Assembly: GCA_030691735.1 (NCBI GenBank) | Contig: JAUYDS010000193.1 | Location: 1 to 40,763 of the forward strand | Source: Candidatus Aminicenantota bacterium | GTDB lineage: Bacteria; Acidobacteriota; Aminicenantia; Aminicenantales; UBA4085 | Direction: 5' to 3' | DNA: 40,763 nucleotides | In this document: piece after piece, positions 1 to 7,616 of the stretch | Position numbering within the stretch: position 1 is the first letter of the stretch | How the letters are laid out: each line of letters starts with the position of its first letter | Notes under the pieces: generated by a model | What the model saw: only the letters and a program-made list of their open reading frames with translations | Databases searched by the model: none | Told to the model about the DNA's origin: nothing | Program-made: the position numbers and the translations under genes

Positions 1-138
1 CTAGGCATGTGGAGACCCCATTCTATTTCACAAAACACGAAAAGTACCCCCAATTTTCATTTCCATATATGTGCCCGGACTAATTCCAAGGAAAAGAACA
101 AGTTAGCCCGATTTTGAGCTAATTATTGGGGGATGTCC

Positions 139-162
139 TGGTAAAGATCTTGGTAAAGATCT
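139..162. repeat. 12-bp tandem repeat, two copies
   Basis: The unit TGGTAAAGATCT occurs twice without a gap at 139-150 and 151-162. It lies in non-coding DNA upstream of the first gene. No function is visible; slippage is the simplest origin. Confidence 0.8.
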
Positions 163-241
163 TGCGTCTTCCGGAAGATTTTTTCGTCGTTCGCGACCGT
201 GATACCTCCGAACGGCATCCGTCGTGGCCATTTCCTCGTTC

Positions 242-271
242 TTGACATCGGTCCCCGGCCGAAATTATGCT
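242..271 (+). promoter_or_regulatory. Candidate sigma-70-like promoter for the 447 gene
   Basis: A perfect TTGACA (242-247) is followed after 18 bases by TATGCT (266-271, four of six matches to TATAAT). It would leave a leader of about 170 bases before the ATG at 447. The distance makes this only a moderate candidate. Confidence 0.3.
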
Positions 272-446
272 TTTTGCGCGATGGGATGTCTCGATTCCGA
301 GCTTCGCGTGAGGAAGAAGCGTGCGACGTGGAGAAGCGAATTCATATACCCAAGATTCCGTGAAGAGTCGGGCAAGAGGGGCGAGTCCTGTGACTTTTGA
401 CGTCCCGGTGGCCGCTCCGATTTGAAAGGAACAGGAAGGAGGAGGC

Positions 447-1853
447 ATGAGATCGTCGAGACGGGATTTTATTCGGGATATGGGCTTGGGGCTGGCCGGG
501 GCCGGACTGGCTTCCGAGCGTCTTGGGGCCCAGTCCGTAGGAAAAGGACTCGGCTCCGAAAGACTCCTGCTCAAGAACCTGAACCAGCCGGAGCCGGCGC
601 CCTTGGGATTCGACAGACTGCCACTCGCGTGGTACCAGCGTCGGGTCCGCGAGCTCAAGAACAAAGTCGCCGACCAGGGGATCGACGCCGTCCTCTTCAA
701 GACGGACCCGGACATCGTTTATTTCTCCGGGTGTTTCCGTTCGAGCGGCGAGCGGCCGACCTGGATCTTATTTCCGGTCAAAGAGCGGGACACGATTTAC
801 TGGTATTCTCCCGGCATTGACCGCGACCTCATCTCCTCCTGGTGGTCGACGGAGAACGAGTACTATTTCTGCTATCCGCACGCCGAGGGCGGCTTCCCGA
901 ACAAGGGACGTCTGGCCAAGGGGAAGGCGGTCGACCTCTTCGTCTGGATGCTCGAGGGGCTGAAAAAGCGTGGCCTGGACGGAAAAACCATCGGGACGGA
1001 CTGGACGCTCGACCCGGACCAGGAAAAGAAGGCGGCCGGTGTCCTCCCCCACGCCCGCTTCACGAACATCGCCGCCCCATGCCTCGACATGCGGGTGATC
1101 AAGACCGGCGAGGAAATCGCCCTGACCCAGAGGGCCTTTCGCTATTTCGACAAGGTCCACGCGTTTTCCCGGGATTACGTTCTCGAGCGCGGCACCGCGG
1201 CCACCGATTTCGAGATCGGGCAAGCGCTTCAGGCCTTCGGCATCGGGCTCATGATGAAAGACATCAGCTACGACGGGAAGCCGCACAAGGGCGTGGGCAT
1301 GGAGGTCACGTCGCATTACGTGCGCACCGGAGTCGCCACGGCTTACCCGCATCCGAATCAATGCTTCTTCAACAAGGTCAAGCGCGGCGAACCGCTTTAC
1401 ATCAACACCGATATCAAGCTCGGCGGATACGGCGGCGAAGGCTACCGGAACTATCTCATCGCGCCCTGGACGCCTCATCAGGAGAAAATCTGGGAGGTCG
1501 TCGCCGACACCGTTCGCATCATGGTCGAGGAGGCCAAGCCGGGCCGGGCCTGTTGTGACGTGGCCTATAAAGTCCACAGCTACCAAATCAAGAACGGTAT
1601 GCAGGATTTCATCTACCACCGCCCTGGCCACGGCCAGGGGCAGGTCGAGGAAGGCCACCAGCCGCCGTTCCTCAGCCTCGGCGACGAGACCGAGATCAAA
1701 GAAGGGATGATGTTCAGCGTCGAGCCCGGCCTCTTCGACGTAAAGAGCGGCATCGGCATCAATCCCAGCGACAACCTCCTCATCACCAAGAAGGGCGCGG
1801 TCCTGCTGAGCAGCGTGCCGTATTCGAAGGAGTGGAGCTTCCTGACGCTCTAG
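447..1853 (+). CDS. Tat-exported M24 (creatinase/Xaa-Pro aminopeptidase-like) protein with altered metal site
   Basis: The 468-residue protein begins with a twin-arginine signal (SRRDFIRD then a Gly/Ala-rich hydrophobic stretch, cleavage near residue 29). An N-terminal creatinase-like domain precedes a pita-bread M24 domain (about 215-465). The ATG at 447 has AGGAGGAGG just upstream. By alignment to canonical M24 metallopeptidases (Asp, Asp, His, Glu, Glu), Asp322, His395 and Glu426 are retained. The second Asp position falls near Tyr333, with Glu331 close by, and the last Glu aligns with Ser441. It may therefore bind metal differently or use creatinase-like, metal-independent chemistry. The closest relative in the window is the Tat M24 protein at 23897, which shares the N-terminal WY-rich region and the VPYSKEW C-terminus. 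M24 fold and Tat export are well supported; the substrate is unknown. Confidence 0.85.
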   Translation: MRSSRRDFIRDMGLGLAGAGLASERLGAQSVGKGLGSERLLLKNLNQPEPAPLGFDRLPLAWYQRRVRELKNKVADQGIDAVLFKTDPDIVYFSGCFRSSGERPTWILFPVKERDTIYWYSPGIDRDLISSWWSTENEYYFCYPHAEGGFPNKGRLAKGKAVDLFVWMLEGLKKRGLDGKTIGTDWTLDPDQEKKAAGVLPHARFTNIAAPCLDMRVIKTGEEIALTQRAFRYFDKVHAFSRDYVLERGTAATDFEIGQALQAFGIGLMMKDISYDGKPHKGVGMEVTSHYVRTGVATAYPHPNQCFFNKVKRGEPLYINTDIKLGGYGGEGYRNYLIAPWTPHQEKIWEVVADTVRIMVEEAKPGRACCDVAYKVHSYQIKNGMQDFIYHRPGHGQGQVEEGHQPPFLSLGDETEIKEGMMFSVEPGLFDVKSGIGINPSDNLLITKKGAVLLSSVPYSKEWSFLTL

Positions 1854-2097
1854 ACCTGAAAACCGGGGCCGAACGACCCTGCCCGTTTCAGCGGATGTCG
1901 AGCAGATCGTCCTCTCTCGTACTCGGTGACAAACCTCTCAAAATGATGGAACAGCCCCCGATAGAGAACCGGACGTTCCGGATGACAAGGGCGGTAGATC
2001 CCCGGCAAATCCGAGAATCGAGATCGAGAAACGCGCCAGGAAAGGACAGGGAACGAATTCCAGGGATCGACGAAGGAACCCCAGGATTAAAAGTGAC

Positions 2098-3018
2098 CTA
2101 GAGTCCGGCCTCGAGGTCTTCCTCCATCTCGTCGAGATTCGACATGGCCACGATTGCCACGCCGATGAACGGGTGGTCGAGGACCCAACGGACCGCCCCC
2201 CGGAAAGACGGCCGCTCCGTCCCTGCCGGGGCATAGGGTCCCCCCGAACAGGTCTTCATGACCACCACCCCGAGGCCGTTCTTGGCGGCCGCTTCCAATT
2301 CCTTCTCGACGCGGGCCTGGTCCCAGGCGTTCGATTTTCCGGAGAGACTGTGCACATAGGCGCCTTTGTGATTATACGGCGCCATGATGATGTCGTAAAA
2401 TCTGGATTCGTTCGCCGCCCGCAGCAATTCGAGTCCGTTGTGGCAGGAAAATCCATGGGCCCGGATCCGGCCATTCCTCTTGGCCTCGGAGAAGAATTCC
2501 ATCACCGTCTCGTTCATCAAGACCCGGACGTCGGTCGCTTCATGAACGAGCATGATATCGATATAGTCCGTCCGGAGCGCTTTCAAGCTTGCCTCCAGAT
2601 TCGATTCCATCTCCCTCCGAAGGGCGGTGAACGCCCCGGGCGAATAGTCGCCTTCCGGAGGCCGGACGAACATCTTGGACTGAAGGATGACGTCCTTCCG
2701 GACCCCTTCCAGGACCTTGCCGATCATCCGCTCGTTGTTGCCGTTGAAATAGGTGCGTCCCGTATCGATGAAATTGATCCCGCGGTCCCGGGCCGCGCGG
2801 AGAAGCGACGGTTCCATGGTCCGGGCGGCTCCGAACCCGAGGGCGGTGGCCCGGATTCCGCTTCGCCCGAGGACGCGCGTCTGAAGGGGAGTCCCATTCC
2901 GCCCGAGCAAGCGAAAAGGGTTCGCGCCGAGGGCATCGCCGGCGATGATTCCCGCCAGTCCCGCTCCCGACTTTTTTAGAAAATCCTTCCGGGTCATTCG
3001 CCGAGGTTTCTTCGACAT
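2098..3018 (-). CDS. Aldo/keto reductase with twin-arginine-like leader
   Basis: A 306-residue NAD(P)H-dependent oxidoreductase of the AKR superfamily. The family tetrad is visible: Asp85 and Tyr90 (FIDTGRTY), Lys115 (QSKMF) and His159 (MLVHE). The N-terminus reads RRMTRKDFLKK followed by a small-residue hydrophobic segment, so it resembles a Tat signal with an Arg-Lys pair. I chose the ATG at 3018 because AAAGGA lies about 11 bases upstream and the leader then starts cleanly; a longer frame from a TTG at 3144 has no signal peptide. The protein stops at DLEAGL, short of the C-terminal helices or ferredoxin-like tail of many Tat-type AKRs, so it is compact or clipped. It converges on the 447 gene. 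The start codon lies 2 bases after the stop of a start-less upstream frame (3021-3257). Substrate unknown. Confidence 0.85.
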   Translation of the reverse strand: MSKKPRRMTRKDFLKKSGAGLAGIIAGDALGANPFRLLGRNGTPLQTRVLGRSGIRATALGFGAARTMEPSLLRAARDRGINFIDTGRTYFNGNNERMIGKVLEGVRKDVILQSKMFVRPPEGDYSPGAFTALRREMESNLEASLKALRTDYIDIMLVHEATDVRVLMNETVMEFFSEAKRNGRIRAHGFSCHNGLELLRAANESRFYDIIMAPYNHKGAYVHSLSGKSNAWDQARVEKELEAAAKNGLGVVVMKTCSGGPYAPAGTERPSFRGAVRWVLDHPFIGVAIVAMSNLDEMEEDLEAGL

Positions 3019-3020
3019 TG

Positions 3021-3257
3021 TCAAGCCATCCTTTCCCGGCGGGCCATAAAGAACGGGTTCAGCGCATGAGCGACGGCAATGAGGATCAGGCAGCCGCTGA
3101 CGTTGAACCACACATAGGGGATCTTCGCGAAAAAGTAACAGCAATTATAGGATTTTCCTTTTTCCGCGGCGTGGTGAAGGCCGCTCTGTGCGATGAATAT
3201 CTCCTCCTGATCATAATGGAATACTACCGCCGGCCGTTCGGAGATGTCAAGAAATCC
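3021..3257 (-). pseudogene. Start-less frame with membrane-protein-like C-terminus, possible transporter remnant
   Basis: On the minus strand a 78-codon open frame runs from just after a TGA (3258-3260) to a TGA at 3021-3023, two bases before the reductase start. It has no ATG, GTG or TTG until its last 12 codons. Its C-terminal half reads like the last membrane helix of a transporter (AKIPYVWFNVSGCLILIAV, then a basic tail, ARRERMA). I find this loosely reminiscent of the end of sodium:solute symporters, but cannot prove it. An AGGAGGAG at 3201-3208 (minus) lies 6 bases before an ATC codon, so initiation at a rare codon is possible but doubtful. The coupled spacing to the reductase suggests the remains of a former operon. 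The adjoining transposase relic supports a deletion scar. Confidence 0.35.
3221..3250 (-). promoter_or_regulatory. Candidate promoter upstream of the reductase
   Basis: Read on the minus strand, TTGACA (3245-3250) is followed after 18 bases by TAGTAT (3221-3226). Transcription would start near 3214, just before AGGAGGAG, and run through the start-less frame into the reductase. Confidence 0.4.
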
Positions 3258-3339
3258 TCAGGGCGGCCAAGAAGAGGTCCTTTGGGCGAAAAACCCCTCC
3301 CGCGCCGGACGAAAAATCACGGATTCCCGATCTCCTTGA

Positions 3340-3591
3340 TTATGTGATGATCATAAATAGTTCGCCTTTGAAGAAAACCCGCAGCATCTTGGGGATCGGG
3401 AAGACGACCTGGCGATGGGGCACGTCCCGGAGGAGCCTCTCCCGCATCCACTCCCCCCATTCCTCCAACCGCTTGGCATGGCGGGACGGACAAAAACCTC
3501 GTGTCTTGCAGGAAAACATCAGAAGTTGCTCAGCCCGGCACCGCGGACGGCGAATCCGGGCGAACCCGCAACGAAAGCCCGAGCTTAACTT
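3340..3591 (-). pseudogene. Decayed IS91-family (Y2) transposase, N-terminal zinc-binding part
   Basis: On the minus strand an 83-codon open frame encodes a stretch that matches what I know of the N-terminal domain of IS91/IS801-type transposases. In order it shows GFARI, AEQLLMFSCKTRGFCPS, HAKRLEEWGEWMRERLL, DVPHRQVVFPIPKMLRVFFK. The family normally has RCxxC and CPSC zinc ligands; here the first reads RRPRC and the second CPSR, so two cysteines have become arginine. There is no start codon before the conserved part. The frame leaves the family pattern after LRVFFK and stops at 3340-3342, so the catalytic half is missing. It is a non-functional relic, antisense to nothing obvious and directly upstream of the 3652 gene. 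The match is from memory of the family; a protein search would settle it. Confidence 0.75.
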
Positions 3592-3614
3592 TTAGACAGA
3601 ATTTTTGGTACTAT
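3585..3614 (+). promoter_or_regulatory. Weak promoter candidate for the 3652 gene
   Basis: TTAACT (3585-3590) and TACTAT (3609-3614) are 18 bases apart, each matching four of six consensus positions. It straddles the upstream edge of the transposase relic and would give a leader of about 30 bases. Confidence 0.25.
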
Positions 3615-3651
3615 TACGGCCATGAAGGTCTCGTTCGGGAGGAGGACGCTC

Positions 3652-5031
3652 ATGAAAAAGACCATCATTTCCGCGATCGGGATATGCGTCCTGACCGCGA
3701 TCCTGTCCGCCGCTCAGATCGATCTCCCCTCCGGCCAAGGCCGGGACATCGACAACATTCTTTCCCAGCGCCGGCAGGCGGAGGTCTATAATGAGATCGT
3801 CGCCTGGCGTCTGGACAACATCCTTCCCCGGATCATGCGCCGCGAAGGCATCGACCTCTGGCTCGTCATCTGCTTCGAATACGCCGAGGACCCGGTTTTC
3901 ATGTCCCTCACGACCCGGCCCCGGATGTCGGCCCGCCGCCTATCCATCCTCCTCTTCCACGATACCCCCGACGGATTCAAGAAGTTCACGGCGAGCTGGC
4001 ACGGGCCATCAGCCTGCGGGCCCATGTACACGGCTCTGTTCACTTCCGCATACCGCCAAAAAGGGGCCGATGGCCAGCTCCTGGCCGTGGCCGACTACAT
4101 CAAAAAGGCCGACCCGAAGAAGATCGGCATCAATTACGCCGAGCACTGGGATTATTTCGACGATTTCTCCCACGGCCTGGGGCTGTCGGCTTTCTTCAAG
4201 GCCAAGCTCGAGCAGGCCCTCGATCCCAAGTACAAGGCCCGGCTCGTTTCCGCCGAAAACGTCTGCGCCGGCTGGTACGAGACCCGCAGTCCCGCGGAGC
4301 TGAGCCTTTACCGGCATCTCGCCGGCATCGGCCACGACTTGATCCGGGAATTCTTTTCGAACGCGGTCATCACCCCCGACGTCACGACCACGGCCGACGT
4401 GGAATGGTGGTTCCGGGAACGAGTCGCCCGCCTCGGCCTCGAGGCCTGGTTCCAGCCGTCGATCGACATCCGGCGCTCTCCCGAGGACGCGGCCAAATTT
4501 TCCAAGGGAGACGACGTCATCCGGCGGGGTGATCTCCTCCACTGCGATGTCGGCTTCCGGTATCTCGAGCTGGCCACGGACATGCAACACAACGCTTATG
4601 TCCTCCGCCAGGGCGAGGCCGACGCCCCGCAGGGACTCAAGGACCTCCTCAGGAAAGGCAACCGCCTCCAGGAGATCCTCCTCGGCGAAATGAAGGAAGG
4701 CCGGAAAGGGAACGAGATCCTCGTCGCCGCGCTCGCCAAAGCCAAGGCCGAGGGCATCGAGGGCTCGATCTACGCCCATCCCATCGGTTTCTACGGCCAC
4801 GGTTCCGGCGTCATGCTCGGAATGCCCGAAAAGCAGAGCTTCGTCCCCGGCACGGGCGAACGGGTCCTCTCCCCGAACATGGTCCATTCGATCGAGCTCA
4901 GTGTTTCGCACGCCGTCCCCGAATGGGGAAATACGCGGGTGAGCACGGGCTTCGAGGACGAGGCGATCTTCACGAAGGACGGCGCCCGCTGGGCCAACGG
5001 GTATCCGACGATGCTTTATTTGATCAAATGA
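3652..5031 (+). CDS. Secreted M24 metallopeptidase, Xaa-Pro aminopeptidase/prolidase type
   Basis: A 459-residue exported peptidase. I place the start at 3652 because GGGAGGAGG lies 7 bases upstream and it yields a clean Sec signal (MKKTIISAIG... cleaved near Ala21). An in-frame ATG at 3622 lacks both. An N-terminal creatinase-like domain (about 40-210) precedes the M24 domain (about 220-455). The five metal ligands appear intact: Asp299 and Asp310, eleven apart as usual, then His376 with His383 beyond it, Glu415 (HSIELSV) and Glu435. Family members remove N-terminal residues before proline or split Xaa-Pro dipeptides. The S9 peptidase gene starts 35 bases downstream, separated by a perfect hairpin, so the two are probably co-transcribed. 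Confidence 0.88.
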   Translation: MKKTIISAIGICVLTAILSAAQIDLPSGQGRDIDNILSQRRQAEVYNEIVAWRLDNILPRIMRREGIDLWLVICFEYAEDPVFMSLTTRPRMSARRLSILLFHDTPDGFKKFTASWHGPSACGPMYTALFTSAYRQKGADGQLLAVADYIKKADPKKIGINYAEHWDYFDDFSHGLGLSAFFKAKLEQALDPKYKARLVSAENVCAGWYETRSPAELSLYRHLAGIGHDLIREFFSNAVITPDVTTTADVEWWFRERVARLGLEAWFQPSIDIRRSPEDAAKFSKGDDVIRRGDLLHCDVGFRYLELATDMQHNAYVLRQGEADAPQGLKDLLRKGNRLQEILLGEMKEGRKGNEILVAALAKAKAEGIEGSIYAHPIGFYGHGSGVMLGMPEKQSFVPGTGERVLSPNMVHSIELSVSHAVPEWGNTRVSTGFEDEAIFTKDGARWANGYPTMLYLIK

Positions 5032-5048
5032 CCGGGATGATATCCCGG
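5032..5048 (+). other. Intercistronic hairpin between M24 and S9 genes
   Basis: CCGGGAT (5032-5038) and ATCCCGG (5042-5048) form a perfect 7-bp stem with a GAT loop. It begins on the base after the M24 stop codon and ends 8 bases before the AAGGAGGG ribosome binding site of the S9 gene. There is no T-tract, so it is more likely an RNA-stability or processing element than a terminator. Confidence 0.45.
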
Positions 5049-5066
5049 CCATTATAAGGAGGGTCC

Positions 5067-7382
5067 ATGAAAAACAAAGTCCTGTGGGGGTCTTTCCTTG
5101 TGCTTTTGGGTTTTGCGGTCCTGCCCGTTTTCCTTTCGGCGCAGGGAACGTTAGCCGATTATGAGCGGGCCGCCAATCTCCGGGACAGAGTCCAATTCCT
5201 GGCGCTCAACGTCGTCGACCGGTCCGGCTGGATCGAAAAGACGCCCCGCTTCTGGTATCGTAAAACGGTCAAGGGCGGCTATGAGTTCGACGTCATGGAC
5301 GCGGCGACCCTGACCAAGAAGCCGGCCTTCGACCCTCAGAAGCTGGCGGCCGCCCTCTCCGCCGCCGCCGGCGAAAAATATTCGGCGTTGAACCCGCCGT
5401 TCCAGGCCATCGCCTTCGTGGACAACGAGGCCGCCCTGGAGTTCGACGCAGGTGATTTCAAGTGGCGCTGCACCCTGGCCGATTATGCCTGCAAAAAGGT
5501 CGGGCCGGCCTCCCGCCGCCGCGGGGGCGGCGGGGGGTCGCCGTTCGTCACTCCCCCGGCTCCGCCCCAGGAGCCCAAGGCGTCCCCCGACGGAAAATGG
5601 GAAGCTTTCATCAAGAACTATAACGTCTGGCTCCGGTCCCGGGACAAGAAAGACGATTTCCCGCTGAGCTGGGAGGGGACCGAAGGCGATGCTTACGCCT
5701 GGTTATCCATCTCCTGGGCGCCCGACTCGAAGAAGATCGCCGCTTATCGTATTCGCCCGGGCTATCGCCGACTGATCCAGTATGTCGAATCCTCTCCTGC
5801 CGACCAGCTGCAGCCGAAGTATTATACGTACGCCTATCCGAAGCCGGGGGATGCGCTCGACGTCTGCACGGTAGCTCTCTTCCAGGTCGATGGTAAAAAA
5901 CAGTTCCTCGTCGACTCCGCCCTGATCCCCAATCCATTCTGGTGCCAAGGCGTCGGCCCCAATCCCCGGCAGATGCCCGATGCCGCGTGGTGGAAGGACA
6001 GCCGCGCCTTCACCTTCGAGTTCAACCAGCGGGGCCATCAGGTCTACCGGATCATCGAGGTCGATGCCGCGACGGGGAAGGCGCGGACGCTTGTTAACGA
6101 AGAGAACAAGACATTCATCTCCTATTCCTACAAAAAATATCGCTACGATGTCGGGGACGGCAAAGAGATCATCTGGATGTCGGAGCGGGACGGCTGGAAC
6201 CATCTCTATCTCTTCGACGGCCGGACCGGGACGGTCAAGAACCAGATCACGAATGGCGAATGGGTCGTCCGGGGAGTGGACTATGTCGACGAAGCGGCCC
6301 GCCAGGTCTCGTTCCGGGCAAGCGGCATGGTCCCAGGCAAGGACCCTTACCTGATCCAGTCCTACCGGATCAACTTTGATGGGACCGGCCTGACCCCGCT
6401 GACGGAAGGCGACGGGAATCATACGGTCGTCTTTTCGCAGGACATGAAGTACTACGTGGAGACGTGGTCGCGCGTCGATCTTCCGCCGGTGACCGAGCTG
6501 CGTTCTTCCGCCGACCGGAAGCGGCTCGCGGTGGTCGAAAAAACGGACATTCAGGAGCTGATCAAGATCGGCTGGCGTACGCCCGAGGTCTTCTCCGCGA
6601 AGGCCCGCGACGGCAAGTCCGACATCTGGGGAATCATCCTCAGACCGACGAATTTCGATCCGAAGAAAAAATATCCGGTCATCGAGTATATCTACGCCGG
6701 CCCCCACAATTCCTTCGTCCCGAAATCGTTCTTCGCCTTCAACCAGATGCAATCCGTGGCCGAGCTGGGATTCATCGTCGCCCAGGTGGACGGGATGGGG
6801 ACGAGCAACCGCTCCAAAGCGTTCCATGATATCTGCTGGAAGAACATCGGCGACGCGGGCTTCCCCGACCGGATCCTCTGGCACAAGGCCGTCGCCGCCA
6901 AGTACCCGTTCTATGACATCAGCCGGGTCGGCATCTACGGCGGGTCGGCCGGAGGGCAGAACTCGACGGGAGGCGTCCTCTTCCATCCCGAGTTCTACAA
7001 GATCGCGGTGTCATTCGCCGGCTGCCACGACAACCGCATGGACAAGCTCTGGTGGAACGAGGCCTGGATGGGCTGGCCGCTCGGGCCCGAGTACGCGGCG
7101 TCGTCCAACGTCGATAACGCTTACCGTCTCCAGGGGAAGCTCCTGCTGATTGTCGGCGAGCTGGACACAAACGTGGACCCGGCCTCGACGATGCAGGTCG
7201 TCAACGCCCTCATCAAGGCGAATAAGACCTTCGAACTGCTGGTCATTCCGGGCGGTAGCCACGGCGCGGGCCGGTCGAGCGAGGTCCCGGAATACGGGGA
7301 GCGGAAGCGCAACGACTTCTTCGTCCACAACCTGCTGGGCGTCGACCCGCCGAACTGGAATAAGACCGAAACGAAGAAATAG
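5067..7382 (+). CDS. Secreted S9 family peptidase (DPP-IV-like), first paralogue
   Basis: A 771-residue prolyl-oligopeptidase-family serine peptidase with a Sec signal (cleavage near residue 26, LSAQ). A beta-propeller DPP-IV N-terminal-type domain (about 60-500, with the [13 protein letters not shown] motif) precedes an alpha/beta-hydrolase domain (about 540-765). The triad is visible: Ser627 in YGGSAGG, Asp700 in GELDTNVDP and His732 in GGSHGAG, with DPP-IV-like spacing. The nucleophile motif is GGSAGG, not the GWSYGG of classical DPP-IV, and I see no Glu-Glu motif for binding a free N-terminus, so cleavage specificity is uncertain. A glycine run lies near residue 153. AAGGAGGG precedes the ATG. 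It is a close paralogue of the gene at 15083 and follows the M24 gene by 35 bases. Confidence 0.9.
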   Translation: MKNKVLWGSFLVLLGFAVLPVFLSAQGTLADYERAANLRDRVQFLALNVVDRSGWIEKTPRFWYRKTVKGGYEFDVMDAATLTKKPAFDPQKLAAALSAAAGEKYSALNPPFQAIAFVDNEAALEFDAGDFKWRCTLADYACKKVGPASRRRGGGGGSPFVTPPAPPQEPKASPDGKWEAFIKNYNVWLRSRDKKDDFPLSWEGTEGDAYAWLSISWAPDSKKIAAYRIRPGYRRLIQYVESSPADQLQPKYYTYAYPKPGDALDVCTVALFQVDGKKQFLVDSALIPNPFWCQGVGPNPRQMPDAAWWKDSRAFTFEFNQRGHQVYRIIEVDAATGKARTLVNEENKTFISYSYKKYRYDVGDGKEIIWMSERDGWNHLYLFDGRTGTVKNQITNGEWVVRGVDYVDEAARQVSFRASGMVPGKDPYLIQSYRINFDGTGLTPLTEGDGNHTVVFSQDMKYYVETWSRVDLPPVTELRSSADRKRLAVVEKTDIQELIKIGWRTPEVFSAKARDGKSDIWGIILRPTNFDPKKKYPVIEYIYAGPHNSFVPKSFFAFNQMQSVAELGFIVAQVDGMGTSNRSKAFHDICWKNIGDAGFPDRILWHKAVAAKYPFYDISRVGIYGGSAGGQNSTGGVLFHPEFYKIAVSFAGCHDNRMDKLWWNEAWMGWPLGPEYAASSNVDNAYRLQGKLLLIVGELDTNVDPASTMQVVNALIKANKTFELLVIPGGSHGAGRSSEVPEYGERKRNDFFVHNLLGVDPPNWNKTETKK

Positions 7383-7565
7383 CCTGGGCGGATCGTCCTG
7401 ACCTCGCGGCCCTTGATCACGGTCCTCTCCCCTTCCTCGCCCGCAGCCTCGGAATCGAGCGGACACGCAGGATCTTTCGGATCCGGGAATTTACCATCCG
7501 CATTATGGGGAGAAAGCCGAGGATAGGCAAGAATGGAAAAGATCGGAAGACGGCCGGCGCTCGCT

Positions 7566-7594
7566 TTGACACGGGAAAAGAGAAAGGATACGCT
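7566..7594 (+). promoter_or_regulatory. Candidate promoter for the double prolyl isomerase
   Basis: TTGACA (7566-7571) is a perfect -35 box. After 17 bases comes TACGCT (7589-7594), a poor -10 box. Transcription from it would begin near 7601 and supports the start at 7617 over an earlier in-frame ATG at 7533. Confidence 0.35.
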
Positions 7595-7616
7595 CGTGGG
7601 ATTGAGGAGGCCGAAA

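Larger units (their letters stand above)
1..446. other. Non-coding left flank
   Basis: No convincing gene is seen in this stretch. The first 80 bases contain two similar tracts (ACCCCATTCTATTTCAC and ACCCCCAATTTTCATTTC), a pattern I associate loosely with ends of IS21-like elements, but no transposase is present to confirm it. A 12-base unit, TGGTAAAGATCT, is repeated in tandem at 139-162. A TTGACA-type promoter candidate lies at 242-271. The M24 gene begins at 447 behind a strong AGGAGGAGG ribosome binding site. Confidence 0.5.

Noticed and set aside
3344-3595. Plus-strand reading frame between the reductase and M24 genes
   Set aside because: The opposite strand carries the transposase motifs, so the plus-strand frame is its shadow.
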